64,000 nt of DNA, taken from assembly GCF_003385955.1 (NCBI RefSeq), contig NZ_QRDW01000001.1, positions 434,001 to 498,000 of the forward strand. The letters are read 5' to 3'. Under the pieces are notes generated by a model. The model saw only the letters and a program-made list of their open reading frames with translations. It was not told the origin of the DNA and ran no database searches. Source of the DNA: Aestuariispira insulae (GTDB lineage Bacteria; Pseudomonadota; Alphaproteobacteria; UBA8366; Aestuariispiraceae). Shown in pieces: positions 7,867 to 17,380 of the stretch. Position numbers and translations under genes: made by a program. Every line of letters begins with the position of its first letter. Position 1 is the first letter of the stretch.

Positions 7867-10845
7867 ATGCAAGATTTTTTTTCGTCTTTCGCCACCTCCG
7901 CCCTGCCTGTTCCGTCAGACATGACCAGAGCCCGTATCGGGATGGAGCGCTTCCTGGAGGCAACCCAACCTGACGAGGCACTAAACCGCTTCGCCACTGA
8001 GTTTGCAAGTCACAATCAAGGCCAACTTCTTCTGGACGGTGTCTTTGGAAACAGCCCATTTCTGACCCAATGCATGATCCGGGAACCGGGGATCTTACTG
8101 AAACTGGTCGAAACCGGCCCAAACGCGTATCTTAAAGAGGTTTTAGACCAGGTTAAAGGCCTGCCCCAGCGTGAACTGGACGAAGCAGGATTGATGCGTG
8201 AATTGCGGATCGCCAAACGCCGGGTTGCCGTAACCACAGCATTGTGTGATCTCACGGGCATTTGGTCCCTGCCGCAGGTTACCGGCGCACTCAGTGACCT
8301 GGCGGATTTCTCATTGGACGCCTGCATTTCCCATGTGTTGCGTCGACTGCATGCAAGCGGGGAAATCACGCTGTCCCATCCGGATGATGCCTGCCGCGAT
8401 TCCGGTTTTGTCATCCTGGCCATGGGCAAACATGGATCCCGGGAATTAAACTATTCCTCCGACATTGATCTGATTGTGCTTTACGACCTGGCCCGATTAA
8501 ACCCAACCGACCCGGAGGCCATCCGGCAGTCCTGTGTCCGGGCGACCAGGGACATCATGCGACTGATGGAATCGCGCACCGCCGATGGCTATGTTTTCCG
8601 CACGGATCTCCGGCTCCGGCCGGATCCCGGCGCAACACCCTTGGCCATGTCGGTGGGCGCCGCGGAAACCTATTACGAGAGCCTGGGCCAGAATTGGGAG
8701 CGTGCTGCCATGATCAAGGCCCGCCCGGCGGCTGGTGACAAGGCGCTCGGCCAGGATTTCCTGGCCCATATCAAGCCCTTCATATGGCGCAAACACCTGG
8801 ATTTCGCTGCGATCAACGACATCCATTCCATCAAACGCCAGATCAATGCCCATCGGGGCAGCCGGCAAATCGCGGTGAATGAACATGATATCAAGATCGG
8901 CCGGGGCGGCATCCGGGAGATCGAGTTTTTCGCCCAGACCCAGCAATTGATCTGGGGTGGTCGGCTGCCCGCACTACGGCTGCGCCGCACCTGCGAGACC
9001 ATCGAGGCCCTCAACCAGGTCGGCCAAGTAAGTGACACCGCCCTCCGGGACATGGTCGCCTCCTATCATTATCTGCGAAAGCTGGAACACCGGCTGCAGA
9101 TGATTGATGATAAACAAACCCAGAAACTGCCCAAATCGGACGAGGATGTGGACAATATAGCCCGCTTCATGGGCTACCAAAGCCCGGAGGATTTCAGAAC
9201 AGATCTGCTGGAGCATCTGGGACGGGTCGAATCCCATTATGCCCGCCTGTTCGAGGATGAACCGGATCTGGGCGGCGGCGGTTCACTGGTCTTCACCGGC
9301 ATGGAAGATGATCCCGACACCGTTGTGACCCTGCAAAATATGGGTTTCAGGGAAGCCTCCAGGGTTTCCGGCATTATCCGGGCCTGGCATCACGGCCGGT
9401 ATCGTGCCACCCGAAGCGAGCGGGCCCGCCAGATCCTCACCGAGCTGATGCCCCAAATCCTGACCTCACTGGCCGACACCGCCAACCCGGATGAGGCATT
9501 TATCAACTTCGACACGTTCCTGTCAGGCCTCCCGGCCGGGGTCCAGCTTTTCTCGATGTTCAATGCCAATCCGAAACTGCTGAACCTGGTGGCCGAACTG
9601 ATGGGCAACGCACCACGACTTTCCAGACAGTTAGCCCGACGACCGGAATTGCTGGATTCCATGATCACACCGGGATTCCTCAAGGCTGAATTGTCGCCGG
9701 AGAACCTGAATCTGGCACTCGGCACCGTCTTGTCCGAAGCTGCAGATTATCAGGATGTGCTGGATGGCACGAGGCGCTGGTCAAACGACACAAAATTCAA
9801 GGTCGGTGTACAATTGCTGGATGGCACCCTCAATGGTGAAACCGTTGGTCCCATCCTCTCATCGCTAGCGGAAACACTCTTATGCCATTTGGTACCACGG
9901 GTGGAGCAGGAGTTCGCGGAAAGTCACGGAGTTATCCCCGGTGGCGGTCTGGCCATTATCGCCTTTGGAAAGCTGGGTGGTGGCGAGCTGTTGCCAGGTT
10001 CCGACCTGGATCTGGTCTATATCTATGATGGCGGTCAGGAGGAAGCTTCCGATGGCGAAAAAGCCCTAATGCCGACCGTCTATAACATCAGGCTCTGCCA
10101 GCGGATTGGTACGGCGGTCACCTCGCAGACAGGCGAAGGACGGCTTTACGACATTGATAACCGGCTAAGACCTGCAGGCAATGCCGGGGCGCTGGCCACC
10201 CAACTGCAGGGGTTCGAGAGCTATTATGATCTGGCCAATGGGGGCGATGCCTGGACATGGGAGCATATGGCACTGACCCGTGCGCGGGCAGTCTATGGTC
10301 CGGATCATCTCTGCCAACATCTACAAGACGCTATTCACCGGCTCCTGATCCAAAAAAGGGATGCTAACAGGATATTGATCGATGTTGCCGCCATGCGCGA
10401 GCGGATCGCACGCCAGTATCCCGGCAACAGCCTATGGAGCATCAAATATCAACCGGGCGGGCTGGTGGATATCGAATTCACCGCTCAAACCCTGCAATTG
10501 ATTCATGCCCATAAACATCCGGAGGTTCTGTCCCCCAACACCGCCCGGGCACTTGAAAAAATGCACAAGGCCGGCTTGATAAGCGCGGTTGATTTCAAGA
10601 GGCTTCGCGAGGCCTTGGGCCTGTGGCGGTGCCTGCAGGCTGTCCTGCGCCTGACCGTCGACAAAGATTTTGATGAGACCCGCGCGCCACTGGGTCAAAA
10701 ACAGGCATTGATGCGGGCTGCCAGGGCAGATAGTTTCAATCATCTGAAGGAGATGGTCCAAGAAACCGCTGACGCGGCACGCGAGGTTTTTGAACGCCTG
10801 ATCCTGTCACCCGCCGCCCAGGCGGCGGACGGACAAGAAGAATAA
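7867..10845 (+). CDS. glnE: Bifunctional glutamine synthetase adenylyltransferase / adenylyl-removing enzyme
   Basis: Controls glutamine synthetase by attaching and removing AMP in response to nitrogen signals passed by PII proteins. The 992-residue product has two nucleotidyltransferase domains. The N-terminal adenylyl-removing domain is marked by GKHGSRELNYSSDIDLI (about residue 190), and the C-terminal adenylylating domain by AFGKLGGGELLPGSDLDLV (about 700). Each is followed by a helical GlnD/PII-uridylyltransferase-like region. Length and order match the family. I start at ATG 7867 (MQDFFSSFAT), since the longer frame from 7660 would run through the start of the divergent AsmA-like gene. 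bcp follows 28 bases later on the same strand. Confidence 0.96.
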   Translation: MQDFFSSFATSALPVPSDMTRARIGMERFLEATQPDEALNRFATEFASHNQGQLLLDGVFGNSPFLTQCMIREPGILLKLVETGPNAYLKEVLDQVKGLPQRELDEAGLMRELRIAKRRVAVTTALCDLTGIWSLPQVTGALSDLADFSLDACISHVLRRLHASGEITLSHPDDACRDSGFVILAMGKHGSRELNYSSDIDLIVLYDLARLNPTDPEAIRQSCVRATRDIMRLMESRTADGYVFRTDLRLRPDPGATPLAMSVGAAETYYESLGQNWERAAMIKARPAAGDKALGQDFLAHIKPFIWRKHLDFAAINDIHSIKRQINAHRGSRQIAVNEHDIKIGRGGIREIEFFAQTQQLIWGGRLPALRLRRTCETIEALNQVGQVSDTALRDMVASYHYLRKLEHRLQMIDDKQTQKLPKSDEDVDNIARFMGYQSPEDFRTDLLEHLGRVESHYARLFEDEPDLGGGGSLVFTGMEDDPDTVVTLQNMGFREASRVSGIIRAWHHGRYRATRSERARQILTELMPQILTSLADTANPDEAFINFDTFLSGLPAGVQLFSMFNANPKLLNLVAELMGNAPRLSRQLARRPELLDSMITPGFLKAELSPENLNLALGTVLSEAADYQDVLDGTRRWSNDTKFKVGVQLLDGTLNGETVGPILSSLAETLLCHLVPRVEQEFAESHGVIPGGGLAIIAFGKLGGGELLPGSDLDLVYIYDGGQEEASDGEKALMPTVYNIRLCQRIGTAVTSQTGEGRLYDIDNRLRPAGNAGALATQLQGFESYYDLANGGDAWTWEHMALTRARAVYGPDHLCQHLQDAIHRLLIQKRDANRILIDVAAMRERIARQYPGNSLWSIKYQPGGLVDIEFTAQTLQLIHAHKHPEVLSPNTARALEKMHKAGLISAVDFKRLREALGLWRCLQAVLRLTVDKDFDETRAPLGQKQALMRAARADSFNHLKEMVQETADAAREVFERLILSPAAQAADGQEE

Positions 10846-10873
10846 CGTTTGATTGCATTTGGAGGATAGATAC

Positions 10874-11338
10874 GTGTCTTTGGAAACCGGCCAGGCCGCG
10901 CCTGATTTTACCATGAAAACCGACAGCGAGGGCGAAATCAGCCTCTCAGCGCTGAAAGGCAAACCGGTCGTGTTATACTTCTATCCCAAGGACGATACCC
11001 CGGGCTGTACCAAAGAGGCCTGCGGCTTTCGCGATTCCATGCCGGATTTTTCCGCCATCGATGCCGTCATTGTCGGTGTTTCCAAGGATACTGTTGCGAA
11101 ACATGATAAATTCAAGGCCAAATATGAACTGCCCTTCACCCTGGCCAGCGACGAAGACGGTAGCGTTTGCGAGGCCTATGGCACATGGGTGGAAAAAAAC
11201 ATGTATGGCCGGAAATATATGGGCATCGAACGGGCGACCTTCCTGATCGATGCTGAAGGCAAACTGGCCCGCATCTGGCGCAAGGTGAAGGTCAAAGGGC
11301 ATGTTGAAGACGTTCTTGAGGCCGTAAAGGCGCTATAA
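10874..11338 (+). CDS. bcp: Thioredoxin-dependent peroxiredoxin (BCP/PrxQ type)
   Basis: A 154-residue peroxiredoxin that reduces hydrogen peroxide and organic hydroperoxides. The motif FYPKDDTPGCTKEACGF holds the peroxidatic cysteine and a second cysteine five residues later, the PrxQ arrangement. The start is GTG at 10874, 8 bases after a clear GGAGG; the frame stays open to an ATG at 10853 that lacks a ribosome site. It follows glnE closely and is probably cotranscribed with it and the two genes downstream. Confidence 0.95.
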   Translation: MSLETGQAAPDFTMKTDSEGEISLSALKGKPVVLYFYPKDDTPGCTKEACGFRDSMPDFSAIDAVIVGVSKDTVAKHDKFKAKYELPFTLASDEDGSVCEAYGTWVEKNMYGRKYMGIERATFLIDAEGKLARIWRKVKVKGHVEDVLEAVKAL

Positions 11339-11375
11339 TCGACTTTGTACCCACGGGTTGAAAGGTAACCAGAAT

Positions 11376-12140
11376 ATGGCGATCGAAACATATGACGATC
11401 AAGTGGAAGCGGAATATCTCGAAGAAACCCGGGATGTCCTCTCTGAGATGGATGTAATCCTTGAACAGCTTGCCAACGGCTCCGAGGAAGGCCGCCGCCG
11501 GTTTGATGTCTTGATCGGCAAACTGCAGGCTCTTTGTGTCACCGGCCGCCATACCCGGCACGCCCTCTTGAATGTCACCATGCATCGTTTGATGAACTAT
11601 CTGGATGGTATCTCCAAACCCAGCAAAGAGCAGATGCAGGATGTGCAAATTTTCTCCGATACCATGACCGGTATCCTGGATGGGTCCATCCAGCATGATG
11701 GATGGGATTTCAGTGAGTTTGTCCGTTCCCTGCCCGTGCGCCGCCCCATGGATATCGAAGATCTGGAGCATCTGGATATCGAAGTAATGCTGGTGGAAGG
11801 CAAACGCAGTGCCGCGCGCCTGTTTGAGCGTGAGTTAAGGGCCTGTGGGTATCGCGTGACCTCTGTTCGTAATCCCCTGGAAGCCATCAGCCTGGCGGTG
11901 CGCATGCGGCCAGACTTGATCATCGCTTCAGCTGAACTGGACGATATCGGCGGAGTCGATCTTGGCTGTGCAATCGCCGCCATGCCCAGTACCAAAAACA
12001 TTCCCTTTGCAGTGCTTACCAGTTATGACCGCAATCACAAGGCGCTGGCCGATCTGCCTGAGAATGCAGCCGTGATGAACAAGGGCTCACGCTTTGGCGA
12101 GGATCTGGCGGACGTGCTGGAACAATTCAAGATCACATGA
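11376..12140 (+). CDS. Response-regulator-like protein with helical N-terminus and degenerate receiver domain
   Basis: A 254-residue soluble protein. Residues about 1-120 are alpha-helical and resemble an HPt-type bundle, but no HxxKG phosphotransfer motif is visible. Residues about 142-254 look like a CheY-type receiver (IEVMLVEGKRSAARLFEREL, then RPDLIIASAEL, then a Lys in MNKGS). In RPDLIIASAELDDIGG the position of the phosphorylated Asp is occupied by Ser, and the usual acidic pair near the start reads EG. It is therefore probably a pseudo-receiver that binds a partner rather than being phosphorylated. The start ATG 11376 has AAAGG upstream. Its stop overlaps the next start as ATGA, so it is coupled to the DUF455 gene. 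The signalling partner is unknown. Confidence 0.75.
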   Translation: MAIETYDDQVEAEYLEETRDVLSEMDVILEQLANGSEEGRRRFDVLIGKLQALCVTGRHTRHALLNVTMHRLMNYLDGISKPSKEQMQDVQIFSDTMTGILDGSIQHDGWDFSEFVRSLPVRRPMDIEDLEHLDIEVMLVEGKRSAARLFERELRACGYRVTSVRNPLEAISLAVRMRPDLIIASAELDDIGGVDLGCAIAAMPSTKNIPFAVLTSYDRNHKALADLPENAAVMNKGSRFGEDLADVLEQFKIT

Positions 12141-12928
12141 CACTTGTAAATGCGGCGCTGGAGGCCTTGGGAACGTCGGATGCCCGTGCCAAGGCCATGC
12201 GCAGTCGTGAGCTCGCAACAGAGTGGTTCAGCGGCAGGATTGCCGAGATTGGCTCCGCCCCCATTCCCGAGCGTCCCGCACGGCCTGAAGCCCCGATATT
12301 AATGCCCCCTGCGGATGTCCCAAAACGCAAGATAACCCGTGGCCTGCCGGGACGAATCGCGCTTTTACATGCGCTGTCCCATATCGAATTAAACGCTATC
12401 GACCTGGCCTGGGATATCGCGGCGCGTTTCACCCATGAAAAGCTGCCGAGGGAATTTTACGACGATTGGGTGAAAGTGGCCGATGACGAAGCCCGCCATT
12501 TCCTGATGCTGGATGACATCCTGCGCGAGATGGGGTCCCATTATGGTGCCCTGCCCGCCCATGACGGTTTGTGGGAAGCTGCCATGAAAACCGCCGATGA
12601 TCTGTTCGGGCGGTTGGCCATCGTTCCCCTGGTGCTCGAAGCCAGGGGCCTGGATGTCACCCCGGCCATGATAGAGAAACTGAAAAAGGCCGAGGATGAA
12701 ACCAGCGCCGCCGCCCTGCAGGTAATTCATGATGACGAGATCACCCATGTGGCGGCGGGAAAGCGATGGTTTGAATATCTATGCCAGCGGGACGGGCTGC
12801 CTGAAATTGAAACATGGCAGAATCTTGTACAGACCCTGTTCCGAGGCATTTTAAAACGCCCTTTCAACGTGGTCAGCCGGGAACGGGCCGGGTTCTCCGC
12901 TGCCTTTTATGACCCTATTGCGTCTTGA
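12137..12928 (+). CDS. DUF455 ferritin-like domain protein
   Basis: A 263-residue protein of the DUF455 (COG2833) family. A complete di-iron ligand set of ferritin-like carboxylate proteins can be read: Glu at about 84 (SHIELNA), Glu118/His121 (DDEARHF), Glu168 (VLEARGL) and Glu201/His204 (DDEITHV). This predicts a four-helix bundle with a di-iron centre that could act as an oxidase, hydroxylase or iron-handling protein. Its reaction is not established. The gene is translationally coupled to the pseudo-receiver protein by an ATGA overlap and lies after bcp, which suggests a redox or peroxide-related unit. It converges on the caspase-like pair with 6 bases between stops. Confidence 0.88.
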   Translation: MTLVNAALEALGTSDARAKAMRSRELATEWFSGRIAEIGSAPIPERPARPEAPILMPPADVPKRKITRGLPGRIALLHALSHIELNAIDLAWDIAARFTHEKLPREFYDDWVKVADDEARHFLMLDDILREMGSHYGALPAHDGLWEAAMKTADDLFGRLAIVPLVLEARGLDVTPAMIEKLKKAEDETSAAALQVIHDDEITHVAAGKRWFEYLCQRDGLPEIETWQNLVQTLFRGILKRPFNVVSRERAGFSAAFYDPIAS

Positions 12929-12934
12929 ATGCGC

Positions 12935-14623
12935 CTAAAAAGCGCGGCTACCAACCAGTTGAACCTGCTGATCACGGCCATAGTAGCGGCGGGCATAGTA
13001 GGTAACCGTCTGGTCCAGATAGGCCGATAATTCTGCAAAGGAAACCTTGCCGTCCGCGTTGCCAGTAGGCTTTTTATCTGCTTCGCCTGCCATCCCAAGC
13101 AGGAAGTATTTTGTAAAGAGACCATGGGACTTATCTTCCTCCCACGAGGCGATCTGCCGCCCGCTGCCGGCGGAAATCACCGTTAGCCCATCAGGGATTG
13201 AGACTGGTTTGGTCTTCATAAAGACCGGTGAGGCGTTTGAAATCACGCTGCCATCAGCGCTGGCACCGGAAAAACAGGCCTCCAACACGACCAAAACAGA
13301 CTTCGCCCGGACCTTGGACAGGTTGGCATAAAGATGATCCAGCCGATATCCGTTGAGATGCAGGGCGGCCGGGTCCGCATCCGACGGCACCAGATAGGCG
13401 GTGCCATCCTGGCCCGGCGCACCATGGCCTGCGAAATAAATCACGACCCGGGACTGTTTTGGGCGCACCCAGTTATAAAGCCGCCCCTTGTGATCACTGG
13501 GCGTGCCGAATACGGAAATAAATTCCGCCTGGGTCGCATCACGGAGATCAATCACATTGCCGGGCCGGATTCCCAAAGCCTGGATGGCGTAGCGTTTGAA
13601 CCCCTCCGCATCCGCATAGGCCGGGACCACATCGGGAATATCCTTGCCCGCATTGCTGTAATCCGCATTGCCGATGATAACCGCTATATCATCAGGATGC
13701 TCACCCCCTTTGGCAAAGGCCACATTCAGCGGCTGGCTGGGAAATTCCACCTTGCCCCCAACCCTGTTTCCGGCAACCGTTCTGGTGCCTTCAGGTGCCA
13801 AGGCAGAACTATAAACCCAACCAATGGGCTTGCCTTCCCGGGCGGCCTGCATCCAGCCATCAGGAAGGCTGCCGGTGATATCCACCAGTCCGCCCTGGCC
13901 AATCCGATCCAGTATCTTGGCGTTGGCATCAGGCAATGTCCGGATTAATGCTTCCCCGGCGACCACCCGGTATACAGCGTTTTCCCGGGTCAATTGCTGG
14001 CGCACATTAGCCATGAGCACCCGTTCCTGTTCCTTGGCCGCCAGATAGGCCGGAATATCACTGCGCAGATAGCGCAGAAATTCCACCAAATTGGCCTTGA
14101 GTGCACGCTCCGTCCCGGCCACAACCCTATCGGCACCGACAAAATATTCGCCAACGGTTGCAATGCCTTTGGTCACGATCTCCCGGTCAAACACCACTTC
14201 ACCCTCCGGATCAGTCAACCGGTAGCGCATGCCAAAATTGAGATCCATGTCATAGCCGTTGGAACTGTCGATCATTTCCACCAATTCTGCATCCAGCCGC
14301 AGCTTCCGGGATGCGCCAGGGGTAAAGATTCCGGACTGACGGACCGACTGTTCCACCGGCGTGGCGACATTGACATTCCAGCCATAGGAAAAGTCATTGA
14401 GCAGATTGTAATACATCCATGGTTCGCCCCAGCTGGTCGGAACCGAACGCTCGGGACTTGATACATCCACATGAATTATCCCGATATCCGCATCAATCAG
14501 GGGTGCCTGGACCGTCTGGCTGGTAATCTCAGGCGACTGTGCCACCGTCAATCCGCCGGTCTGGGGCACACAGCCTGCCACCAGCACAGCAAGTATCGCC
14601 ACGGCTGTTCCAAACTTCTTCAT
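12935..14623 (-). CDS. Caspase-fold (peptidase C14-like) lipoprotein with SH3-like domain
   Basis: A 562-residue exported protein. The N-terminus MKKFGTAVAILAVLVAGC is a lipoprotein signal with Cys18 as the lipidated residue. Residues about 40-195 form an unassigned N-terminal domain, and 217-277 look like a bacterial SH3-type fold (RTLPDANAKILDRIGQGG, DGWMQAAREGKPIGWV). Residues 310-510 are a caspase fold with the dyad His400 (YFAGHGAPG) and Cys450 (LEACFSGA). A C-terminal GNADGKVSFAEL resembles an EF-hand loop. It is the second gene of a coupled pair; its ATG overlaps the upstream stop by 4 bases. It should act on the periplasmic side of a membrane. The substrate is unknown. Confidence 0.85.
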   Translation of the reverse strand: MKKFGTAVAILAVLVAGCVPQTGGLTVAQSPEITSQTVQAPLIDADIGIIHVDVSSPERSVPTSWGEPWMYYNLLNDFSYGWNVNVATPVEQSVRQSGIFTPGASRKLRLDAELVEMIDSSNGYDMDLNFGMRYRLTDPEGEVVFDREIVTKGIATVGEYFVGADRVVAGTERALKANLVEFLRYLRSDIPAYLAAKEQERVLMANVRQQLTRENAVYRVVAGEALIRTLPDANAKILDRIGQGGLVDITGSLPDGWMQAAREGKPIGWVYSSALAPEGTRTVAGNRVGGKVEFPSQPLNVAFAKGGEHPDDIAVIIGNADYSNAGKDIPDVVPAYADAEGFKRYAIQALGIRPGNVIDLRDATQAEFISVFGTPSDHKGRLYNWVRPKQSRVVIYFAGHGAPGQDGTAYLVPSDADPAALHLNGYRLDHLYANLSKVRAKSVLVVLEACFSGASADGSVISNASPVFMKTKPVSIPDGLTVISAGSGRQIASWEEDKSHGLFTKYFLLGMAGEADKKPTGNADGKVSFAELSAYLDQTVTYYARRYYGRDQQVQLVGSRAF

Positions 14624-16356
14624 GATCCCGCCTCCACAATCTGGGCCTGCTGGTCGCGCCCATAATAGCGGCGGGCAAAATAAGTCAGCGTTTGTTGGAG
14701 ATAACGGTCCAACTCGTCATAAGTGACCCGGCCATTGGCATTACCATGGGGCGGTTTATCCGCCTCCCCCGACATGCCTTTGAGGAAATAAGTGGTAAAC
14801 AGGGAATGCTGGCGATCCTGATCCCAGGAGGCCATCTGATTGCTACCGCCCGCCGCGATCACCGACAGCCCTTTGGGAATACTCACCTGTTTGACATTCA
14901 AAAAGACCGGGGAGGCATTATTGATGACGGCACCGCCTTCCGCGCTACCTGAAAAACACGCTTCCAAAACCACGGTCACCGAACGCGCCCGGCTTTTCGA
15001 GAGATTTCTATAGAGATTGCTGAGCCGATAGCCGTTCAAATGCAGGGTTGATGGATTGGCATCGGTCGGCACCAGATAGGCACTGCCGTCACTGCCCGGC
15101 GCCCCATGGCCGGCATAATAGACATAGACCCGCGACACGCCCGGCTTCACCCAGTTATAGAGCCTGGCCCGGTGATCCTGATCCGTGCCAAACACAGAAA
15201 TCAAGTCCGCCTGGGTCGCATCCTTAAGCTCGATGATATTGCCGGGCCGCACACCCAGGGCCTGGGTCGCATAGAGCCGGAAACCAGCGGCATCCGCATA
15301 GGCCGGTTCGACCGCCGGTATGTCCCGGCCCGCCCTGGCATAATCCGCATTGGCAATGATCACCGCAATATCGTCAGGACGGGAAGGTACGGCGGAAAAC
15401 CGAACATCGACAGGATTTTGGGGAAAACGCCTGGCTATGGCGACCGCCTGCTGGCTTTCCATCGCAAGGGCCGAGCCATGGACCCAGCCAAAGGGTTTTC
15501 CTTCCCGCGCCACCTGCATCCAGCCATCGGGAAGCTGTCCCAGTATATGTAAAAGCCCGCCTTGCGCCACCCGGTCACGAGCATCGGATTCAACATTTGG
15601 AAACTGGCGAATAATCGCCTCCCCTGCCTTGACTCGGAAGGTGCCGTTCATCAGCTCCATTTCGTGGCCCATCCGCTGTTCCAGTTCCTTGGCCGCAATC
15701 TGTTTCATCAGGGGCGCATCGACCTTGAAACCAAGGGACTGACCCAGCGCGGCAAGGTTCAGCGGCGCTGTCTTGAGCGTGCCGCCCTCCAGATGCTCCA
15801 AAAAGGCCGGCTGCTTCAACATGTCGCGTGATGCGATCACCAGTGCTTTGACATAGGCGTCTTCCAGGGTCATTTCCTGTCCGATCATGCTACCTGCCAC
15901 CAGACTCCGGCCCTGGGCCGAACCGATTAGTGTGCCATCCGGTTCAAAATAGCGAATTGTGGCAGTAACATTGAAAGTCAGCCAGAATGTGTCGATCTGG
16001 CTCGAACCGGTCACAACGAAGATCATCTGTGGCTCATGGGACAAGGCGTCACGTTCCACATTGGCAAAAATCCGGCCCAGGACTTTTTCACCTGCATTGC
16101 TGATCGCGCGACCTTCACGCAGGGGCACCTGGGTACCCTGAAAATTCTGGATGGTGATCGTCTTTGAACGGTTTCTCTCATCGGGCATCATCAGCAAGAG
16201 CGCCTGAGCCTGCAACGGCAGGTTTGGAACCTTGTCGCTGCTGAAATCCACCTGCTGGACATTGGTGGCAACTGTCTGACAGCCCAACAGCCCCCCGGAA
16301 ACGCAAAGCAGGATCAAACAGGAACGGAAAAACGAAACAAACGCGGAAAAGGACAT
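14620..16356 (-). CDS. Caspase-fold lipoprotein, paralogue of the downstream gene
   Basis: A 578-residue exported lipoprotein (lipobox LLGC, Cys26). Residues about 40-195 form an N-terminal domain that I cannot match to that of its neighbour. Residues 238-297 are an SH3-like segment, and 327-530 a caspase fold with His417 (YYAGHGAPG) and Cys467 (LEACFSGS). A final GNANGRVTYDEL loop recalls an EF-hand. The two proteins are clearly similar from the SH3-like segment to the C-terminus, which indicates a tandem duplication, while the N-terminal halves have diverged or been swapped. I start at ATG 16356, which has GGAGGT just upstream; an extension to 16383 is less likely. It is the first gene of the coupled pair and follows an EamA transporter gene on the same strand with an 82-base gap. 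Confidence 0.85.
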   Translation of the reverse strand: MSFSAFVSFFRSCLILLCVSGGLLGCQTVATNVQQVDFSSDKVPNLPLQAQALLLMMPDERNRSKTITIQNFQGTQVPLREGRAISNAGEKVLGRIFANVERDALSHEPQMIFVVTGSSQIDTFWLTFNVTATIRYFEPDGTLIGSAQGRSLVAGSMIGQEMTLEDAYVKALVIASRDMLKQPAFLEHLEGGTLKTAPLNLAALGQSLGFKVDAPLMKQIAAKELEQRMGHEMELMNGTFRVKAGEAIIRQFPNVESDARDRVAQGGLLHILGQLPDGWMQVAREGKPFGWVHGSALAMESQQAVAIARRFPQNPVDVRFSAVPSRPDDIAVIIANADYARAGRDIPAVEPAYADAAGFRLYATQALGVRPGNIIELKDATQADLISVFGTDQDHRARLYNWVKPGVSRVYVYYAGHGAPGSDGSAYLVPTDANPSTLHLNGYRLSNLYRNLSKSRARSVTVVLEACFSGSAEGGAVINNASPVFLNVKQVSIPKGLSVIAAGGSNQMASWDQDRQHSLFTTYFLKGMSGEADKPPHGNANGRVTYDELDRYLQQTLTYFARRYYGRDQQAQIVEAGS

Positions 16357-16438
16357 GATGTACCTCCATCCCGGCCAAGCCATGCCGGTGGAAAGCGAAT
16401 TCCTTTATTTTAACGCCAAGCTGTTAACATTTCGCAAA

Positions 16439-17329
16439 CTAACCGCCGGCCAGCCAGCCTTCCCGGCTCCGGCTCCGGATCCAGTCCCGCACGGCAAAAG
16501 CGGCCACCGACAGCATAACAAGACTGCCCCCCGCCAGGCTTTGCAGCGGCGGCCATTCCGCCAGGATCAGCCCGGCAAACAATATCGCAAACGGTGTTTC
16601 CGCCGCCCCAAGCAGTCCCGATTCCGAGGCTGCAATCCTTTTCGTGCCTTCTATCAGGAAGACCGAGGCCATCGCAAAGACCAGCCCGAACAGGATCAAC
16701 AACCCTATGTCCCGCCCCCCCACCTGCAGCGGAGAAACCAACAACCAGCCCACCAAAAACAGCTGAAGTCCCGACACCCCGCCAGCCAGTACCACCGGCG
16801 TGTCCCTGAAGACCCTGACCAGCACCATGAAAAGCGCCATGCCGATCGTCATCAAGACCGCCATGCCGTCTCCCGCCAATCGGTCAAAACTCCCGCTGCC
16901 ATCTGCCATGATGATAATGCCAACGATCGAGACCGCCGCCGCCAACATCACAGAGGGCCGCATGGTTCTTCTCAATAGCCCCCATTCCAGAAGTCCCGCG
17001 ATGAATGGCGCGGTTGCATAGATGATCGCCACATTGGCAACATAGGTCATCTTGAAGGCGGAAATGAAAGCCAGACTGGCCAGGGCCCCGACCGTCGCCA
17101 GGCACCAGCCGCGCCAGCCCAGCGCCCGCATCGATTTAACCGGATTTCTGCCGGTCCGGATCCACAGGAACATCACGATCGCCAGGAAACCAAACAGGCC
17201 CCGCCAGCAAGCGATAGTGATGGAATCCGCCTCAATAAGCTTGGTGAATATGCCAGCCAGGCTGAAAGCCAACGCTGATAACAGCACCAGAACCACCCCC
17301 AGGCCATGATGATTTTCCGTTCCTGCCAT
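16439..17329 (-). CDS. EamA/DMT-family membrane transporter
   Basis: A 296-residue polytopic inner-membrane protein with about ten hydrophobic helices in two repeated halves, the EamA (drug/metabolite transporter) layout. The first helix reads GVVLVLLSALAFSLAGIFTK, and helix ends such as WRGLFGFLAIVMFLW and ETPFAILFAGLILAEWP are typical. Members export amino acids, nucleosides or other small metabolites; the substrate cannot be read here. It is divergent from a second EamA gene at 17480 and upstream of the caspase-like pair. Confidence 0.88.
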   Translation of the reverse strand: MAGTENHHGLGVVLVLLSALAFSLAGIFTKLIEADSITIACWRGLFGFLAIVMFLWIRTGRNPVKSMRALGWRGWCLATVGALASLAFISAFKMTYVANVAIIYATAPFIAGLLEWGLLRRTMRPSVMLAAAVSIVGIIIMADGSGSFDRLAGDGMAVLMTIGMALFMVLVRVFRDTPVVLAGGVSGLQLFLVGWLLVSPLQVGGRDIGLLILFGLVFAMASVFLIEGTKRIAASESGLLGAAETPFAILFAGLILAEWPPLQSLAGGSLVMLSVAAFAVRDWIRSRSREGWLAGG

Positions 17330-17380
17330 TCATCCATCCCCCGCAATAAATTGAACCTTGCTGAGGATAGAGCGCGCCTA

